Shown in pieces: positions 22,265 to 32,348 of a stretch of DNA of 64,000 nt (position 1 is the stretch's first letter; every line of letters starts with the position of its first letter). Below the pieces are notes generated by a model. That model was given only the letters and a program-made list of their open reading frames with translations, did not search any database and was not told the origin of the DNA. The DNA is taken from assembly GCA_933822405.4 (NCBI GenBank), contig CAKOGP040001758.1, forward strand, positions 625,054 to 689,053, written 5' to 3'. The position numbers were made by a program, and so were the translations under genes. Source of the stretch: Cylindrotheca closterium. Its lineage: Eukaryota > Bacillariophyta > Bacillariophyceae > Bacillariales > Bacillariaceae.

Positions 22265-25200
22265 CTAAGCGTAGTAATGAGGTGAGCTGACAACATCTTC
22301 TAGTGCCTCAAGTTGCTCCTGTGTAAAAGCGCGTCGATGGACTTCCCAGTTGTCGGACATATGCGTTCTTTTGTATTCAGCACAGCACTTCTTTACTGTG
22401 TCTCGAACGTTGAGTGGAGCATTGCGTTCAAAAGAATGCTTCGAAATTGCAGCCAGAGCTTGTGGCACATATTCTGGAGTCTCGTAAGGTTGTGATAGTA
22501 CTGCTGCGCACAAGAAGAAAACAGACGACTGCTGCATTTTGGCACGTGTGACCTCTTTTGCTTTCTTCTGCTCTTCTGTCAATATAGCTTGCGGTACAGA
22601 ATTTCCCGCTGTGCCCTTTTTCGTTGTTTTGCGTTTCTTCATCGTCGATTTCTTAGCCTGCAATGCGTATTTTTTAACAAGATTTGCAACGCTGCTGTCT
22701 GGAAGAGCTGCAATGATTCCGGTCACGGCTGCCATCGCAGCAGAAGACACTTCACGACGTTCATCAGCAAGAAGGTCCGCTACAATGGTAGTAATCTTCT
22801 CAGCGTGCTCTTCCGTGAACAGAAATTTGTGGCTACCTTGAAAACACCGCAAGAAGTTGGCACATGCATGGCGCACTTGCCATTTCTCGTGCGTTGCCAT
22901 TTGCTCTACAACTTCCAACACTCGTGTGATGTCAGCATTTCCTCCATATGACATCACAGATGCAACGCTGACCTCTGCTATCGTGTAACGATATCCTTTC
23001 ACGACTTCAGCTCCAAGAGCGCGTTTTGCAACTGTGGCCTCTTCGGCGTCCCCGCCTTCATCCTCGACGCTTGAAGTAAGCGCTTCAAATGCAAGAGGTA
23101 GAAGTGGAATGATATATTCTGAGAATTCATGCTTCGCATCACCGAAGTGAATGCAGTAGGAGAAGAAGCGCCTTGCAGTGATGAGGGAATTGTATCGATT
23201 CTGGAAAGTAGGATCATTTGAATCTCTTAGTGCCAGCAGCTTCTGAACAATGACAGTTCCTGGATCTTCGGCGTCTGTTGCCGAGTTCTGGGCAACCCCC
23301 TTTGACATCTTGCGATGACAGAAGCATATTCTGAACAAGCATCCGGAAATATGGTCGCGACAACTCTCGTATGGATGGCCCAAGGCCTCAATCAAACGAG
23401 GCAATAGTCGATCGCTCACAAGTTTCCAAGTCTTCTTGAGATCCTCCGCAGTCTCTTGTTCGGTGTCCATTGTCACGATGTTTTCTGCCAAGCACTTGGT
23501 GTACCATGGCACTCTGGAAAGAGTTCCGTCTACCTCTGTCTCGTCAAGCTCTACAAGTAAGGCGCAGCAAAGATAGAGCCACTTCGATTGTGCAGTGAAC
23601 CCGTCAGTTCCTTGAGTGCCATTTTCCGCTTCAAGTTGACTCTTGTTTTCATTCTTCGGTTCCCAAAGAGAGCCCTCGATTTTGGTCAGCAACCAATTGG
23701 TCAACGGATAGAATTTACTTGGAGGAGAGAACTGAATGCCATATCGAATGGCATCGAAGTATGCACCGGAGAGTGAAATTGGTATCTTTGCGATAACATC
23801 GTCAAGGAAAGGAAGCAAGTCTGAGTCCCAAAGTAACGACACTTTTGCTTCAGAATATATCTGTAGGAAAGCTCTGCTAACACCAGCATATATTTCAGCA
23901 GATGTGCACTGCTGATTACGTTGATCTTCACTCGGAGGGGAGTTAGCCATTTCTTTTGAGAAGGTTAGAAGGTGCCGAGCAACTGTAAGGGCATCTTCTT
24001 CACCCAAGCCGAGAAGAATTTGTTCAACGAGTTGCGCATGCGACACCTTGAAGGTTCCAGAGCTTTGGTTAGTGCGCTGAAATGGAAACAGTGACCTTGG
24101 TGCAACGTTGCGAGCAGAGTCGCGAATCATGTCCGCAACACCAGCTGCCCACTGTGCATCGTGTCCACCTCCAACACTGGAATCTTCCTTGTGGTCATAA
24201 GCAAGGGCATTGCCGAAGCTTCTGGCAAAAGACTCTGTCAAAAGGCGTTCACGCAGTAGTTCTCGATCTTTGTCGTTGCGAATCATTTGGACAAGACGTC
24301 CGAAAAGACCCAAGGCAACACGCTGTAATGGCTGCCCGTTCTCATCTTCAATTATCTGGAAGCATGTTTTCCATAGTTTGTTGTGAACATTGATGCTCGA
24401 CAACTCCATGTCATCTCTGTCAACAAGGACAGTCAGAAACCAGCACGCATGCAGTAGCTTCCTCCAATGGACTGCCTTGGCTGCTCCAGCCTCTTCGTCG
24501 TCCATCTGTTCGCTTTCGGTTGATAGGATGTTCAGTAGAAAGTCTATTGTCTGTTGATGTTTCGCTACATCAGCCCCCGAAGCCCGTGGGAGACTGTAGA
24601 ACTTCAGGCGGAATGGACTAAACAGGCTATGAAGATAGTGTACCATCTTTTGCATCTCCTCGGCTGGCATCATGGACACAAGATCTTCGGTACCACAAAT
24701 AGTTTGCACAAATTCATATCTCGCCTTTTCATTCGCAAGCATTTGCTTGCCCGCGCGAGGGATTGAAAGAATAGAGCAAACCCCCTTCATGGCTTCAGCC
24801 AACCTCTTTCTCTTTCCTTGTCCATCGACCTGCGATTTCAAGATTGAGCATGCTGGGAGACCAAACTTGCCGTCCATATTCTCGTCTTTCAAGTTCACAG
24901 CTGCCATCAATCGTGGGACTCGTGGCGCGAGAAGGTATCCATAACGCGTAATGGCATAGTCCACAACTCCGATGGCGGAAGCTCGGACTTGGGTGTTGGA
25001 GTGGCAGCATAATGCAAAGAGTGCATCCATCATCCCTTCGTAACCATCCATACTTGAGGAAATCTCGTCTTCCATTATGCCGGTTGCGGCCGTCTTCACA
25101 TCCTTGAATGAAACCTCCGTGGAGAATAGGATTGTTTTCTTTCCCTTTTGCATCTTCGATAGTCGTCGCAAACGACGGGGAACTTCAAAACTTGCCATCC

Positions 25201-28200
25201 GTTGTAGGGAGTCATGAAAGAGCTGTATTCGCTTCACGAGAAGGCGGCGTGGAAGAGTCTTGCCGGCATCTTCTCCATCTTTGAAGAGCACAGAGCTGCT
25301 GTCTCCATACATTTGAGCACGTTGCAAAGATTCGGCCATGTGATCTGCCTGTGCAAGCAATGCAAAATCTGTGGCCAGCTGCTTCTGTGCTTTCCAAATC
25401 GTCTTTCCTTCTTGAGACCGGAATGAAGCCCCTCTTCTTGTAAGGAGCAAGAGAGAAATGTCGCTGGTCTCTTTGCAGACTTTCGGGTCAGCACTTATGA
25501 ACTCCATGTACTTATTCTCTGTCCCTTCCCCAACGGTGGCACCTTCAGCAATCCGCGATGTCTCAGATGCAATCAGCGATGACAATTTCACAATCAAAGA
25601 GCATAATCGGCCGCGCATTTTCAGCATCGATTGTAGAGTTTCTCCTCTGGCCGGTTGCAGCAAGTTTCGGACTGCCTTTTCATAAGGTACAAGGCTGAGA
25701 TCACGTCGTTCATCACCAACTGTGACCCCTTCACCCGAGTCTTGGTCTCCCAAGCCTTCACCGGAATCAAAATCAAGCATAAAGCTAGATCCTCCTCGAA
25801 GTGCATATCGAACTGCTCGCAGGCATCGTCGCATATCTGGAATATTCACCTTGTAGGACCCCGAGCCGGACCCATCAACGTCCATGTCATCGTCAGACAT
25901 TGATGATCCGAGCTCGCTGATTTTCTTGAAAACATGATTTTGAAAGATCTCCCATGCAAACTCCACACATTCTGCATTCGGCACGTGCCATTTCACTGGG
26001 TCGCCATTGAGTTGCGCGGATTGTCCGAGAATCAAACCGTCGCTTCCCGTCACATTTCTTGGGACACTGTTGGATGTGAGAGCATAAGACTCGCATAGCG
26101 TTGCCAAAGTATGACGCATGAGCTTGCAACCAGTTTTGAAAACATGCTTGTCGGTACTGGAAAGTGCAAAGTCCAAGGCCCGCATAATATCCGATTTGTG
26201 TTTGATGATTGCTGTTCCGCAAGCTCTGATTGCCCCGGCAACACATCGCAAGCGATACGTAACAGTCTTATTTGAGTGATGTTCCAAGTCGTCGAGAAGG
26301 ACTGGAAGCAATGCGTCCAATCCCGGGCTGACAATTTGCCGGTTCTTCACACGAGCTGCCGAAACAGCGAGGCACAAAAAGGAAGAATCCTTTGCAGCCT
26401 CTGGCAGCGTCTCTTCTTGTAAGAATCGAACAACGGACGTCACCGCTTGTTTGTGCGTTTCGTCATCCATCGAAGCAAAAGTCTGTTCCAAGCATTCCTT
26501 CAACACCCGCGAGAAATTTCTTGCTTGCTGAACATCAGCTGAGGAGTGCCGAGATGCCACTCCGGAAGCAGTCTTACCAGCCTTCTCTCTTTCTCCAGTT
26601 GCTCGCAGGAGAGAATAGACGCGCTCCAGAAACTCGAGCACCCAATCGCTGAGAGCAGATGACGCTTCCTCTAGAACGAGATTGAAATCCAGGTCACTGA
26701 TATCTGTGCCTTGTTTCAAAAGAGAAAATTCTGGGAGTTTGTCGATCGCTGATACATATCCTGGTGCATGTGCCTGTGAATACAGGTGTTTCAAAAGATT
26801 CCTTCCAATGCCCATTGTGCCATCATCGGCTGGTGCTGCGTCCCGAGCTACACCATCAAGTGTTTTCCAATTCTTGGTAGCACCGCCAACCGGAATCCAC
26901 GATGTCAAGCTTCGATACAAGATCAAAGTTCGAATCGTTTTGTTTTGGTCGTTGCTGTCAATTCCAGCGAGAGATAATCTCAAAATATCGGGAAGTCGTA
27001 CCAACAAAATTCCGGGATTACTTCTCAATGCTGGTTGAAGTAATCTTGTCAAGGCTGACAGAGCTGCAGGCGCTTGATGTGCCAAGTTCACAGCCGAGAT
27101 ATCCAAGGCTCGGGTGGCAAAATCGATAAAGGCAGGAGTCACTCGCATGGGGTCAATTTGCGTCAAGTACAACATTGCCGCTTCACCGGCCCGTCCGACA
27201 TGTCCATTCTTACTGTACAGTGCTTGCTGACACAGGGGAAGAAGGGCATCCATCAAAGCAACTACTTCATGATGCGGAGTGGCAGCCACAGTCAAGCTGG
27301 GTTCGACGTCGCAGAGCGCTTTTGCCAAATCTGGTTTGGACGCCTTCAAGGCTCTCATACTACCAGCAGTTCCAACCCTACAACAAAGCTCGTAGCAAAA
27401 GTAGTGCAAAAAGGCTCCCAACGTAAAGGTCCAAGATCCAATGTTACTTGGATTGAAGTAGGGTGTTGCAAACGACAAGAATCTCAATACATCCTTGGAA
27501 CCTTCCGAGAAATTATCAAACAAAAGGCCTTTCCCCAACCCGACCACCAAGAGCTTAGCCACTTTTGCAACAAAGTCAATCCCTTCTTCGTAGGAGGAAG
27601 ACGAACCCACAAAGACTTTCAGTCTGGAAGGACAAGTTCGTGACCTCGGAGCCGATGCATTTGGAAAGCTCTTATCCAACGACGCTCCACCAATGGGAAG
27701 CTGCAGCCAGTACTGACTGTGCGTCAACAACCGTCTTCGAATCGGCCCCCAATCAAAACCAGCAGGAAGGTGTTTGCGTGCTCTGCAAAAGAGTGCAAGC
27801 CACAAATATTCCATTTCGGGACAGCGATCAATATTGGTCCAGCATTCAAACCAGGTGGGCATCATTTCCGTGTAAAAGGCACTGGAACATCGAGATGGTT
27901 GAAAGAGGTAGAGAATAATCAAGGACCGGTAACAAGCGTGTGTATGAGAATGAAACATGACATCTGTTTTGACTGCGTTCCAAATCTGACGGGCGGTCCG
28001 ATCATCAATCGCGGTGGGATCGTTCGGCAAAAGTCCTTGATCAAAAAAGTGTCTCGCATCTCGAATCATTTGGACCGTTCGCTTTACAATGGTGTTTTGA
28101 CGCGAGTTGGATGCCATCGGTGGATCCCCAACCTTGTGTTCGTCGAGATAAGGCGCTGTTCTGAGTAGTGTTCTCAGCAAGGCCTGCCATTGCAAGATCA

Positions 28201-28909
28201 ACAAAAACCGCGAGGAATCGTCATTGTGGGCATAGACTGCAGCGTTCGAGACAGATCGCAGGGGTCCCTTATTGGATAGAATGTTGACCAGTACCGACAA
28301 GAGGACTTCTCTGGCAGGTGAAGGTAGAGCGAATCTTGTTGTAAGCTCCTCCTCGAGAATGTTGGAATCTGATGCCATTTTAAACTGAGACTCCTTGTTG
28401 CCAGCAGCATTCTCTAGATTGCAAATGTATCCGACGTTTTCGTAGTATATGGTGACCTTTCGTTCATTCTTTTCATTCAGTGCAACAGTGTAAGTAGCTG
28501 TTAGTAATTTAAGAATCTTCAAGACCATGCGACTGAGTTCCAAGCGAGAAAGACCACTGTGCTTCAAGTTTTCCAACGAGCTCAGTTGCGATTGAAGCCT
28601 TCCACAAGCACGGATCAGGGCTCCCAAAGAAGAAACTTCAGCTGTATCAGCTGCATCATCATCCTCATCAATGACAACATCGTCTGGAACATTGGCGTCT
28701 TCTATAACCACGTCGTTCGCCAGCATTTCTTCTTTCAATTGCATAGATTCCACAAGACGGATAATGTATCTCGATTTCTTGTAGGCAAGTTTGGTGATGA
28801 AAGGAATTCCATCTTTGTCTATGTGATGGGCGGGAAGGTTCTGGTGAAAGGCATGTGGGTGTTTCCAGCTTGGATCCTCAGTTGTGTCTTCGATTCCATC
28901 TTTGGTCAT
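22265..28909 (-). CDS. PSME4: Proteasome activator PA200/Blm10
   Basis: One uninterrupted exon encodes 2,214 residues, near the size of yeast Blm10 (about 2,140) and human PSME4 (about 1,840). The protein is almost entirely helical, HEAT-repeat-like sequence. PA200/Blm10 caps the 20S proteasome and opens its gate; the last residues, here SSPHYYA, match the C-terminal Y-Y-A motif that inserts into the proteasome pocket. The preceding FTQEQLEALEDVV also fits the family end. A low-complexity region with ASP-rich residues (near residue 65) and a basic stretch KKSTMKKRKTTKKGT near residue 2090 may serve nuclear location. A long intron-free coding region is notable beside intron-bearing neighbours. 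Whether a small upstream exon exists cannot be told. Confidence 0.9.
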   Translation of the reverse strand: MTKDGIEDTTEDPSWKHPHAFHQNLPAHHIDKDGIPFITKLAYKKSRYIIRLVESMQLKEEMLANDVVIEDANVPDDVVIDEDDDAADTAEVSSLGALIRACGRLQSQLSSLENLKHSGLSRLELSRMVLKILKLLTATYTVALNEKNERKVTIYYENVGYICNLENAAGNKESQFKMASDSNILEEELTTRFALPSPAREVLLSVLVNILSNKGPLRSVSNAAVYAHNDDSSRFLLILQWQALLRTLLRTAPYLDEHKVGDPPMASNSRQNTIVKRTVQMIRDARHFFDQGLLPNDPTAIDDRTARQIWNAVKTDVMFHSHTHACYRSLIILYLFQPSRCSSAFYTEMMPTWFECWTNIDRCPEMEYLWLALFCRARKHLPAGFDWGPIRRRLLTHSQYWLQLPIGGASLDKSFPNASAPRSRTCPSRLKVFVGSSSSYEEGIDFVAKVAKLLVVGLGKGLLFDNFSEGSKDVLRFLSFATPYFNPSNIGSWTFTLGAFLHYFCYELCCRVGTAGSMRALKASKPDLAKALCDVEPSLTVAATPHHEVVALMDALLPLCQQALYSKNGHVGRAGEAAMLYLTQIDPMRVTPAFIDFATRALDISAVNLAHQAPAALSALTRLLQPALRSNPGILLVRLPDILRLSLAGIDSNDQNKTIRTLILYRSLTSWIPVGGATKNWKTLDGVARDAAPADDGTMGIGRNLLKHLYSQAHAPGYVSAIDKLPEFSLLKQGTDISDLDFNLVLEEASSALSDWVLEFLERVYSLLRATGEREKAGKTASGVASRHSSADVQQARNFSRVLKECLEQTFASMDDETHKQAVTSVVRFLQEETLPEAAKDSSFLCLAVSAARVKNRQIVSPGLDALLPVLLDDLEHHSNKTVTYRLRCVAGAIRACGTAIIKHKSDIMRALDFALSSTDKHVFKTGCKLMRHTLATLCESYALTSNSVPRNVTGSDGLILGQSAQLNGDPVKWHVPNAECVEFAWEIFQNHVFKKISELGSSMSDDDMDVDGSGSGSYKVNIPDMRRCLRAVRYALRGGSSFMLDFDSGEGLGDQDSGEGVTVGDERRDLSLVPYEKAVRNLLQPARGETLQSMLKMRGRLCSLIVKLSSLIASETSRIAEGATVGEGTENKYMEFISADPKVCKETSDISLLLLTRRGASFRSQEGKTIWKAQKQLATDFALLAQADHMAESLQRAQMYGDSSSVLFKDGEDAGKTLPRRLLVKRIQLFHDSLQRMASFEVPRRLRRLSKMQKGKKTILFSTEVSFKDVKTAATGIMEDEISSSMDGYEGMMDALFALCCHSNTQVRASAIGVVDYAITRYGYLLAPRVPRLMAAVNLKDENMDGKFGLPACSILKSQVDGQGKRKRLAEAMKGVCSILSIPRAGKQMLANEKARYEFVQTICGTEDLVSMMPAEEMQKMVHYLHSLFSPFRLKFYSLPRASGADVAKHQQTIDFLLNILSTESEQMDDEEAGAAKAVHWRKLLHACWFLTVLVDRDDMELSSINVHNKLWKTCFQIIEDENGQPLQRVALGLFGRLVQMIRNDKDRELLRERLLTESFARSFGNALAYDHKEDSSVGGGHDAQWAAGVADMIRDSARNVAPRSLFPFQRTNQSSGTFKVSHAQLVEQILLGLGEEDALTVARHLLTFSKEMANSPPSEDQRNQQCTSAEIYAGVSRAFLQIYSEAKVSLLWDSDLLPFLDDVIAKIPISLSGAYFDAIRYGIQFSPPSKFYPLTNWLLTKIEGSLWEPKNENKSQLEAENGTQGTDGFTAQSKWLYLCCALLVELDETEVDGTLSRVPWYTKCLAENIVTMDTEQETAEDLKKTWKLVSDRLLPRLIEALGHPYESCRDHISGCLFRICFCHRKMSKGVAQNSATDAEDPGTVIVQKLLALRDSNDPTFQNRYNSLITARRFFSYCIHFGDAKHEFSEYIIPLLPLAFEALTSSVEDEGGDAEEATVAKRALGAEVVKGYRYTIAEVSVASVMSYGGNADITRVLEVVEQMATHEKWQVRHACANFLRCFQGSHKFLFTEEHAEKITTIVADLLADERREVSSAAMAAVTGIIAALPDSSVANLVKKYALQAKKSTMKKRKTTKKGTAGNSVPQAILTEEQKKAKEVTRAKMQQSSVFFLCAAVLSQPYETPEYVPQALAAISKHSFERNAPLNVRDTVKKCCAEYKRTHMSDNWEVHRRAFTQEQLEALEDVVSSPHYYA

Positions 28910-29498
28910 GACGAAAGTCTTGCCTGCTTTCCGAAAAGATTGTGTGTGTGTGTGTGTTTGTGTGTGTGTGTGCGTGTGCTAGTCAACTTGGATGTGGATG
29001 CTGGATCTTTTTCGGAATTAGATCTGGCTATCGCAACGGTAAGAAGCCAAACGAATAAAGGAAAGAAACTTAATTCTATCTATACACAACGATTGATTCA
29101 ATGAATATGGTTGGTGGAGAGGATAGCAGCAAGAGGTACCAGTACTCGTAGTTTTCATCAAATATTATGAATGTCCACAGCTGCCCGAGACCTGAGATAT
29201 ATTCTTGATCCGAAAGGTTCGTCGGACGCCGAAAAAAATCAAAAAACAGGAGGCACAGAGCCCCAAGATCAAAAGTCGTGTAACGGCCAGTAGGTTTGGT
29301 ACAGGTACTGCACTGCAACTGCCACTGATGGCAAGCTGCACCGAACGACTAGGGCGATTGAAAACGGTCGTCTTAGTCGGAAATAACGAATGAATGAATG
29401 ACCAAGGCTATGCAATGCATGTAGTCGATCTACTATAATATCAAACCAAATGAGTGAGTACTTTTCATTATTGTGGTAGGCAGAAGTCGCTCATTTTC
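28910..29498. other. Divergent intergenic region
   Basis: It separates the starts of PA200 (minus) and a glycosyltransferase-like gene (plus) and must hold both promoters. A TG dinucleotide tract lies at 28941-28978, about 30 bases upstream of the PA200 ATG. I see no RNA gene. Confidence 0.4.
28941..28978. repeat. TG/CA microsatellite
   Basis: An interrupted run of TG units, about 38 bases, in the presumed 5' UTR or core promoter of the PA200 gene. Such tracts vary in length between individuals and can form Z-DNA; any effect on expression is speculation. Confidence 0.9.
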
Positions 29499-31202
29499 AT
29501 GCTACTGGTAACCAGCTTGGGTATTGCCACAGGAGAGGAAATAATGAATAGCATAACTAGAAGCGACAGCAACAGCAGCAACGATGCTCTTTGCACGGAA
29601 GCTCGCTTTCATAGAATATGGAGTAAATGGAAGCGACGAATACCTGCCTTGAAAAAGGTAGAAGAAACCTATCTGAGAGTACCACCCCGACTGCGAATCG
29701 CCTTTATCACAGTCTGGCTTTTGTGGAAAGTATGCACATTGATTTTCTTTCTCTACTTGCTCTTCAATATGCACCTACACCTGACTGGTTCAGGTTCCGA
29801 TTCCGTCTCATCAATTGGTGAATCAACGCTTTCCGTCGATTACGAGGATTCCATAACTACCACACGAGTCTTGTACATTATCACGACACTTTCCGAATTC
29901 AACAATGGCCTGAGAAGGACCATCAAGGGACAAGATCGATTGGTAGAAATATTGATTCCGGTGATGGTCAATGGAGTCGAATCCATGATTGTTCCGCCCT
30001 TCCATTACCAAGTGGACGTCTTTTTGATATGTGCCTACGAATTGCAACCAGAACGAGAACAACTGATACGGGACAGTCTTCCGCCAAATGTTGGATTCCA
30101 AGTTTGGGACGATGCGGTGCCACTGGGATACGACAATCGAAATTCCAAAGAGAAACTGATACCCAACACACGAGCTCTGGCCCGACAGCATCGATATGTC
30201 ATCAAGGACAAGTTCTTTCATTATGACATGTTTTTGGCGTTTGAGGATGATATGGTCATCAAGGCCGACCATATCGACCATTTCATGGCCATGTCGGCGG
30301 AATTAGATCGACTCCGGGAATCCGCACCGATGGAACTACCAGATGTTCCAGAAACCTTGGACGAACCAACGAAAATGAAATTCTTTGGAGAAATGACCAA
30401 GGGTCAATTGGATCGAGCCGTACCTGGTTTCATTCGAGTGGAAGTTCTCTTGAATGATACGGTGCATAGTGGTCAACGTAAGCCTTTGCCCATACCGCCA
30501 GACTTTGAATTTGAAGACCATGCTGGCGGTGGCGGGGGCGAAAGGCATATAGAGCCAGAAATCTGTTGTCATGTCAACATGCCCACAAGTCCACGAACGC
30601 CTCCATCTCCTCCAGCTGACGATATCATTATATGGGAATCTAATGTCAAGGCATTTACACTGAGGGAACTTCCACCAGCTTCCAACTACGTCAATTGGAC
30701 TGTCGTGATGCTTGGTCCTGGCAAGAAGGAGAAAGAGGAAGAAAAGATTGGTGGCTATTGGAGTGGAAGACAGGGGGCCTTTGGAGACGAAAAGAGACCT
30801 TCTGGAGGACCACCCGATCTGATTGCACAACAAGGTGGGTGGATGGCAACACAAACGCAAATTGCACGAATGAACGATGGACTTTGCATGGGGTCGTTTC
30901 TACCGCCCTTTGATCCGCCTTCCTACTACGGTGATGGTCAGGAGTCCATGAATGTGGAGTTTTGGTCCGGCAGCTATCAATTCTTTACGGGGGTAAAGTC
31001 AGGGTGCAATATGCAACGGCTAATGAGCATACACCCGGACCACTTTTCCAAACACCTCATATATCATGTTGCAAACAATAAGCAGAGGCAACTCGCGCAG
31101 GAACGCATGGTTCGGGCAGACAATCTGTTTGCACAACTCAATAGCGTTCAAAAGATGGCACAAGCAGAGAAAGAAAAGATACTACTGGAACATTCACAAT
31201 AG
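29499..31202 (+). CDS. Type II membrane protein, glycosyltransferase-like
   Basis: A single exon gives about 567 residues from the ATG at 29499 (the frame upstream begins with GTG); a second ATG lies 17 codons on. One membrane segment (IAFITVWLLWKVCTLIFFLYLLF, about residues 75-100) follows a short basic cytoplasmic part, the layout of Golgi glycosyltransferases. The lumenal part contains VDVFLICAYEL and FLAFEDDMVIKADH, where EDD resembles the DxD metal-sugar-nucleotide site. A Pro/Gly-rich insert covers about residues 345-385. The family is not one I can name, and the activity is inferred only from layout and the DxD-like motif. Confidence 0.55.
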   Translation: MLLVTSLGIATGEEIMNSITRSDSNSSNDALCTEARFHRIWSKWKRRIPALKKVEETYLRVPPRLRIAFITVWLLWKVCTLIFFLYLLFNMHLHLTGSGSDSVSSIGESTLSVDYEDSITTTRVLYIITTLSEFNNGLRRTIKGQDRLVEILIPVMVNGVESMIVPPFHYQVDVFLICAYELQPEREQLIRDSLPPNVGFQVWDDAVPLGYDNRNSKEKLIPNTRALARQHRYVIKDKFFHYDMFLAFEDDMVIKADHIDHFMAMSAELDRLRESAPMELPDVPETLDEPTKMKFFGEMTKGQLDRAVPGFIRVEVLLNDTVHSGQRKPLPIPPDFEFEDHAGGGGGERHIEPEICCHVNMPTSPRTPPSPPADDIIIWESNVKAFTLRELPPASNYVNWTVVMLGPGKKEKEEEKIGGYWSGRQGAFGDEKRPSGGPPDLIAQQGGWMATQTQIARMNDGLCMGSFLPPFDPPSYYGDGQESMNVEFWSGSYQFFTGVKSGCNMQRLMSIHPDHFSKHLIYHVANNKQRQLAQERMVRADNLFAQLNSVQKMAQAEKEKILLEHSQ

Positions 31203-31270
31203 AAATACAGTTTATGCATAGCATTATGCACAGTATCTTCTATTCTATCACATAATATCGTATCAAATTA

Positions 31271-32080
31271 TCAAAGGCTCTCCAGAACAAGTAGCAAGTC
31301 CACGGGGTTTGACAGCCACTTGCAAGTCCCTATACAAGGAAGACCCATTGCCGCTGTGGCAGCCTTCCACATGATTCGCGTTGCAAAGACAACAACAGGT
31401 CCAATCAAGTCACAGGACACAACAGACACTGCCAGCCCTTGCCAGTATGCTATCATCAAGGATCCCAATAACCGAACTGTTGTCGTGTTTTCCCACATCA
31501 TTACCAGTATGGTTACAATCGTAAACGACGATGGCAACATTAAAGCCAAGAACAACGTGTTGGATATTGAATCATCATTCTGTTCGTCGGAAGGCGAATT
31601 ACGACTTTTGGATCCAAGCCGTCCATACATGCTGACAGCCAACCACTCCAAAATTCTACCTATAAGTGAAGTCATCATTAATGAAAAAATGAAGCCTTTG
31701 CTTTGAAGCTGCTGTGATGTTAATTCTTCCCCGGAAGAATCCATCTTGTGGCTTTCCCACTTTAGATAGGAATCTAAACAAGCCCATGCACAGAGCAACT
31801 TTACTCTCTGCCGCGTCGATATTTCCTGGAAAACATCTGAATTGTACAAGATGTGACGATACGATTCTCGTCGCACCAATATGCAATCTATAGCGATATG
31901 TAGCCACTCTCGTTCAATGTATGGATCGATGATTTCATGACACTTGGTACATGTCAAGACTTTGATAGAGGACAATGAAGCACCAAGCTGATGATACAAT
32001 GATTCGCTAGGATATTCACAGTGAACACAAGTGTATGGAAAGTCGCTAGTCCTCTGGCGGAACGGAAATTCTTTGCTCAT
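31271..32080 (-). CDS. ARV1: ARV1 lipid-homeostasis protein
   Basis: A single exon gives 269 residues. ARV1 is an ER membrane protein needed for sterol transport and GPI-anchor synthesis. The N-terminus carries the family's zinc-binding ARV1 homology domain: YTCVHCEYPSESLYHQ, then VLTCTKCHEIIDPYIEREW (two CxxC pairs) and a match to the family's LL...YRHILYN block (VRRESYRHILYN). Four hydrophobic segments follow (about residues 135-260). The N-terminal 15 residues before the first CxxC are short, as usual. Only 268 bases separate it from the divergent Myb gene. Confidence 0.85.
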   Translation of the reverse strand: MSKEFPFRQRTSDFPYTCVHCEYPSESLYHQLGASLSSIKVLTCTKCHEIIDPYIEREWLHIAIDCILVRRESYRHILYNSDVFQEISTRQRVKLLCAWACLDSYLKWESHKMDSSGEELTSQQLQSKGFIFSLMMTSLIGRILEWLAVSMYGRLGSKSRNSPSDEQNDDSISNTLFLALMLPSSFTIVTILVMMWENTTTVRLLGSLMIAYWQGLAVSVVSCDLIGPVVVFATRIMWKAATAAMGLPCIGTCKWLSNPVDLLLVLESL

Positions 32081-32348
32081 GGTTCCTTGGTCTCTCTTTT
32101 AGCTTTTTTTGTTGAGATGATGATTTTTCGAAATCGAGAGTGCAGTCGAAGGGATCGAACCGATTTTTTCGTTGCATCCTCGGAACATCATTGCAAATCT
32201 ATTCGCGATGAATAAAACAATTTAGCCCGCCAGCCGTTCCTCACAATTTGACATCAAATCCAAAACCACAAAACATCACCGTTGCTATCATTCACCAAGC
32301 AAACAAAAACAACAACGTTTCAGACCGTCCAACTTCCCAGCGGAAATT

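Noticed and set aside
32100..32180. Possible tRNA on the minus strand (GGTTCGATCCC resembles a B box)
   Set aside because: The bases around it do not pair as a T stem, and no A box or anticodon arm can be placed at the right distance.
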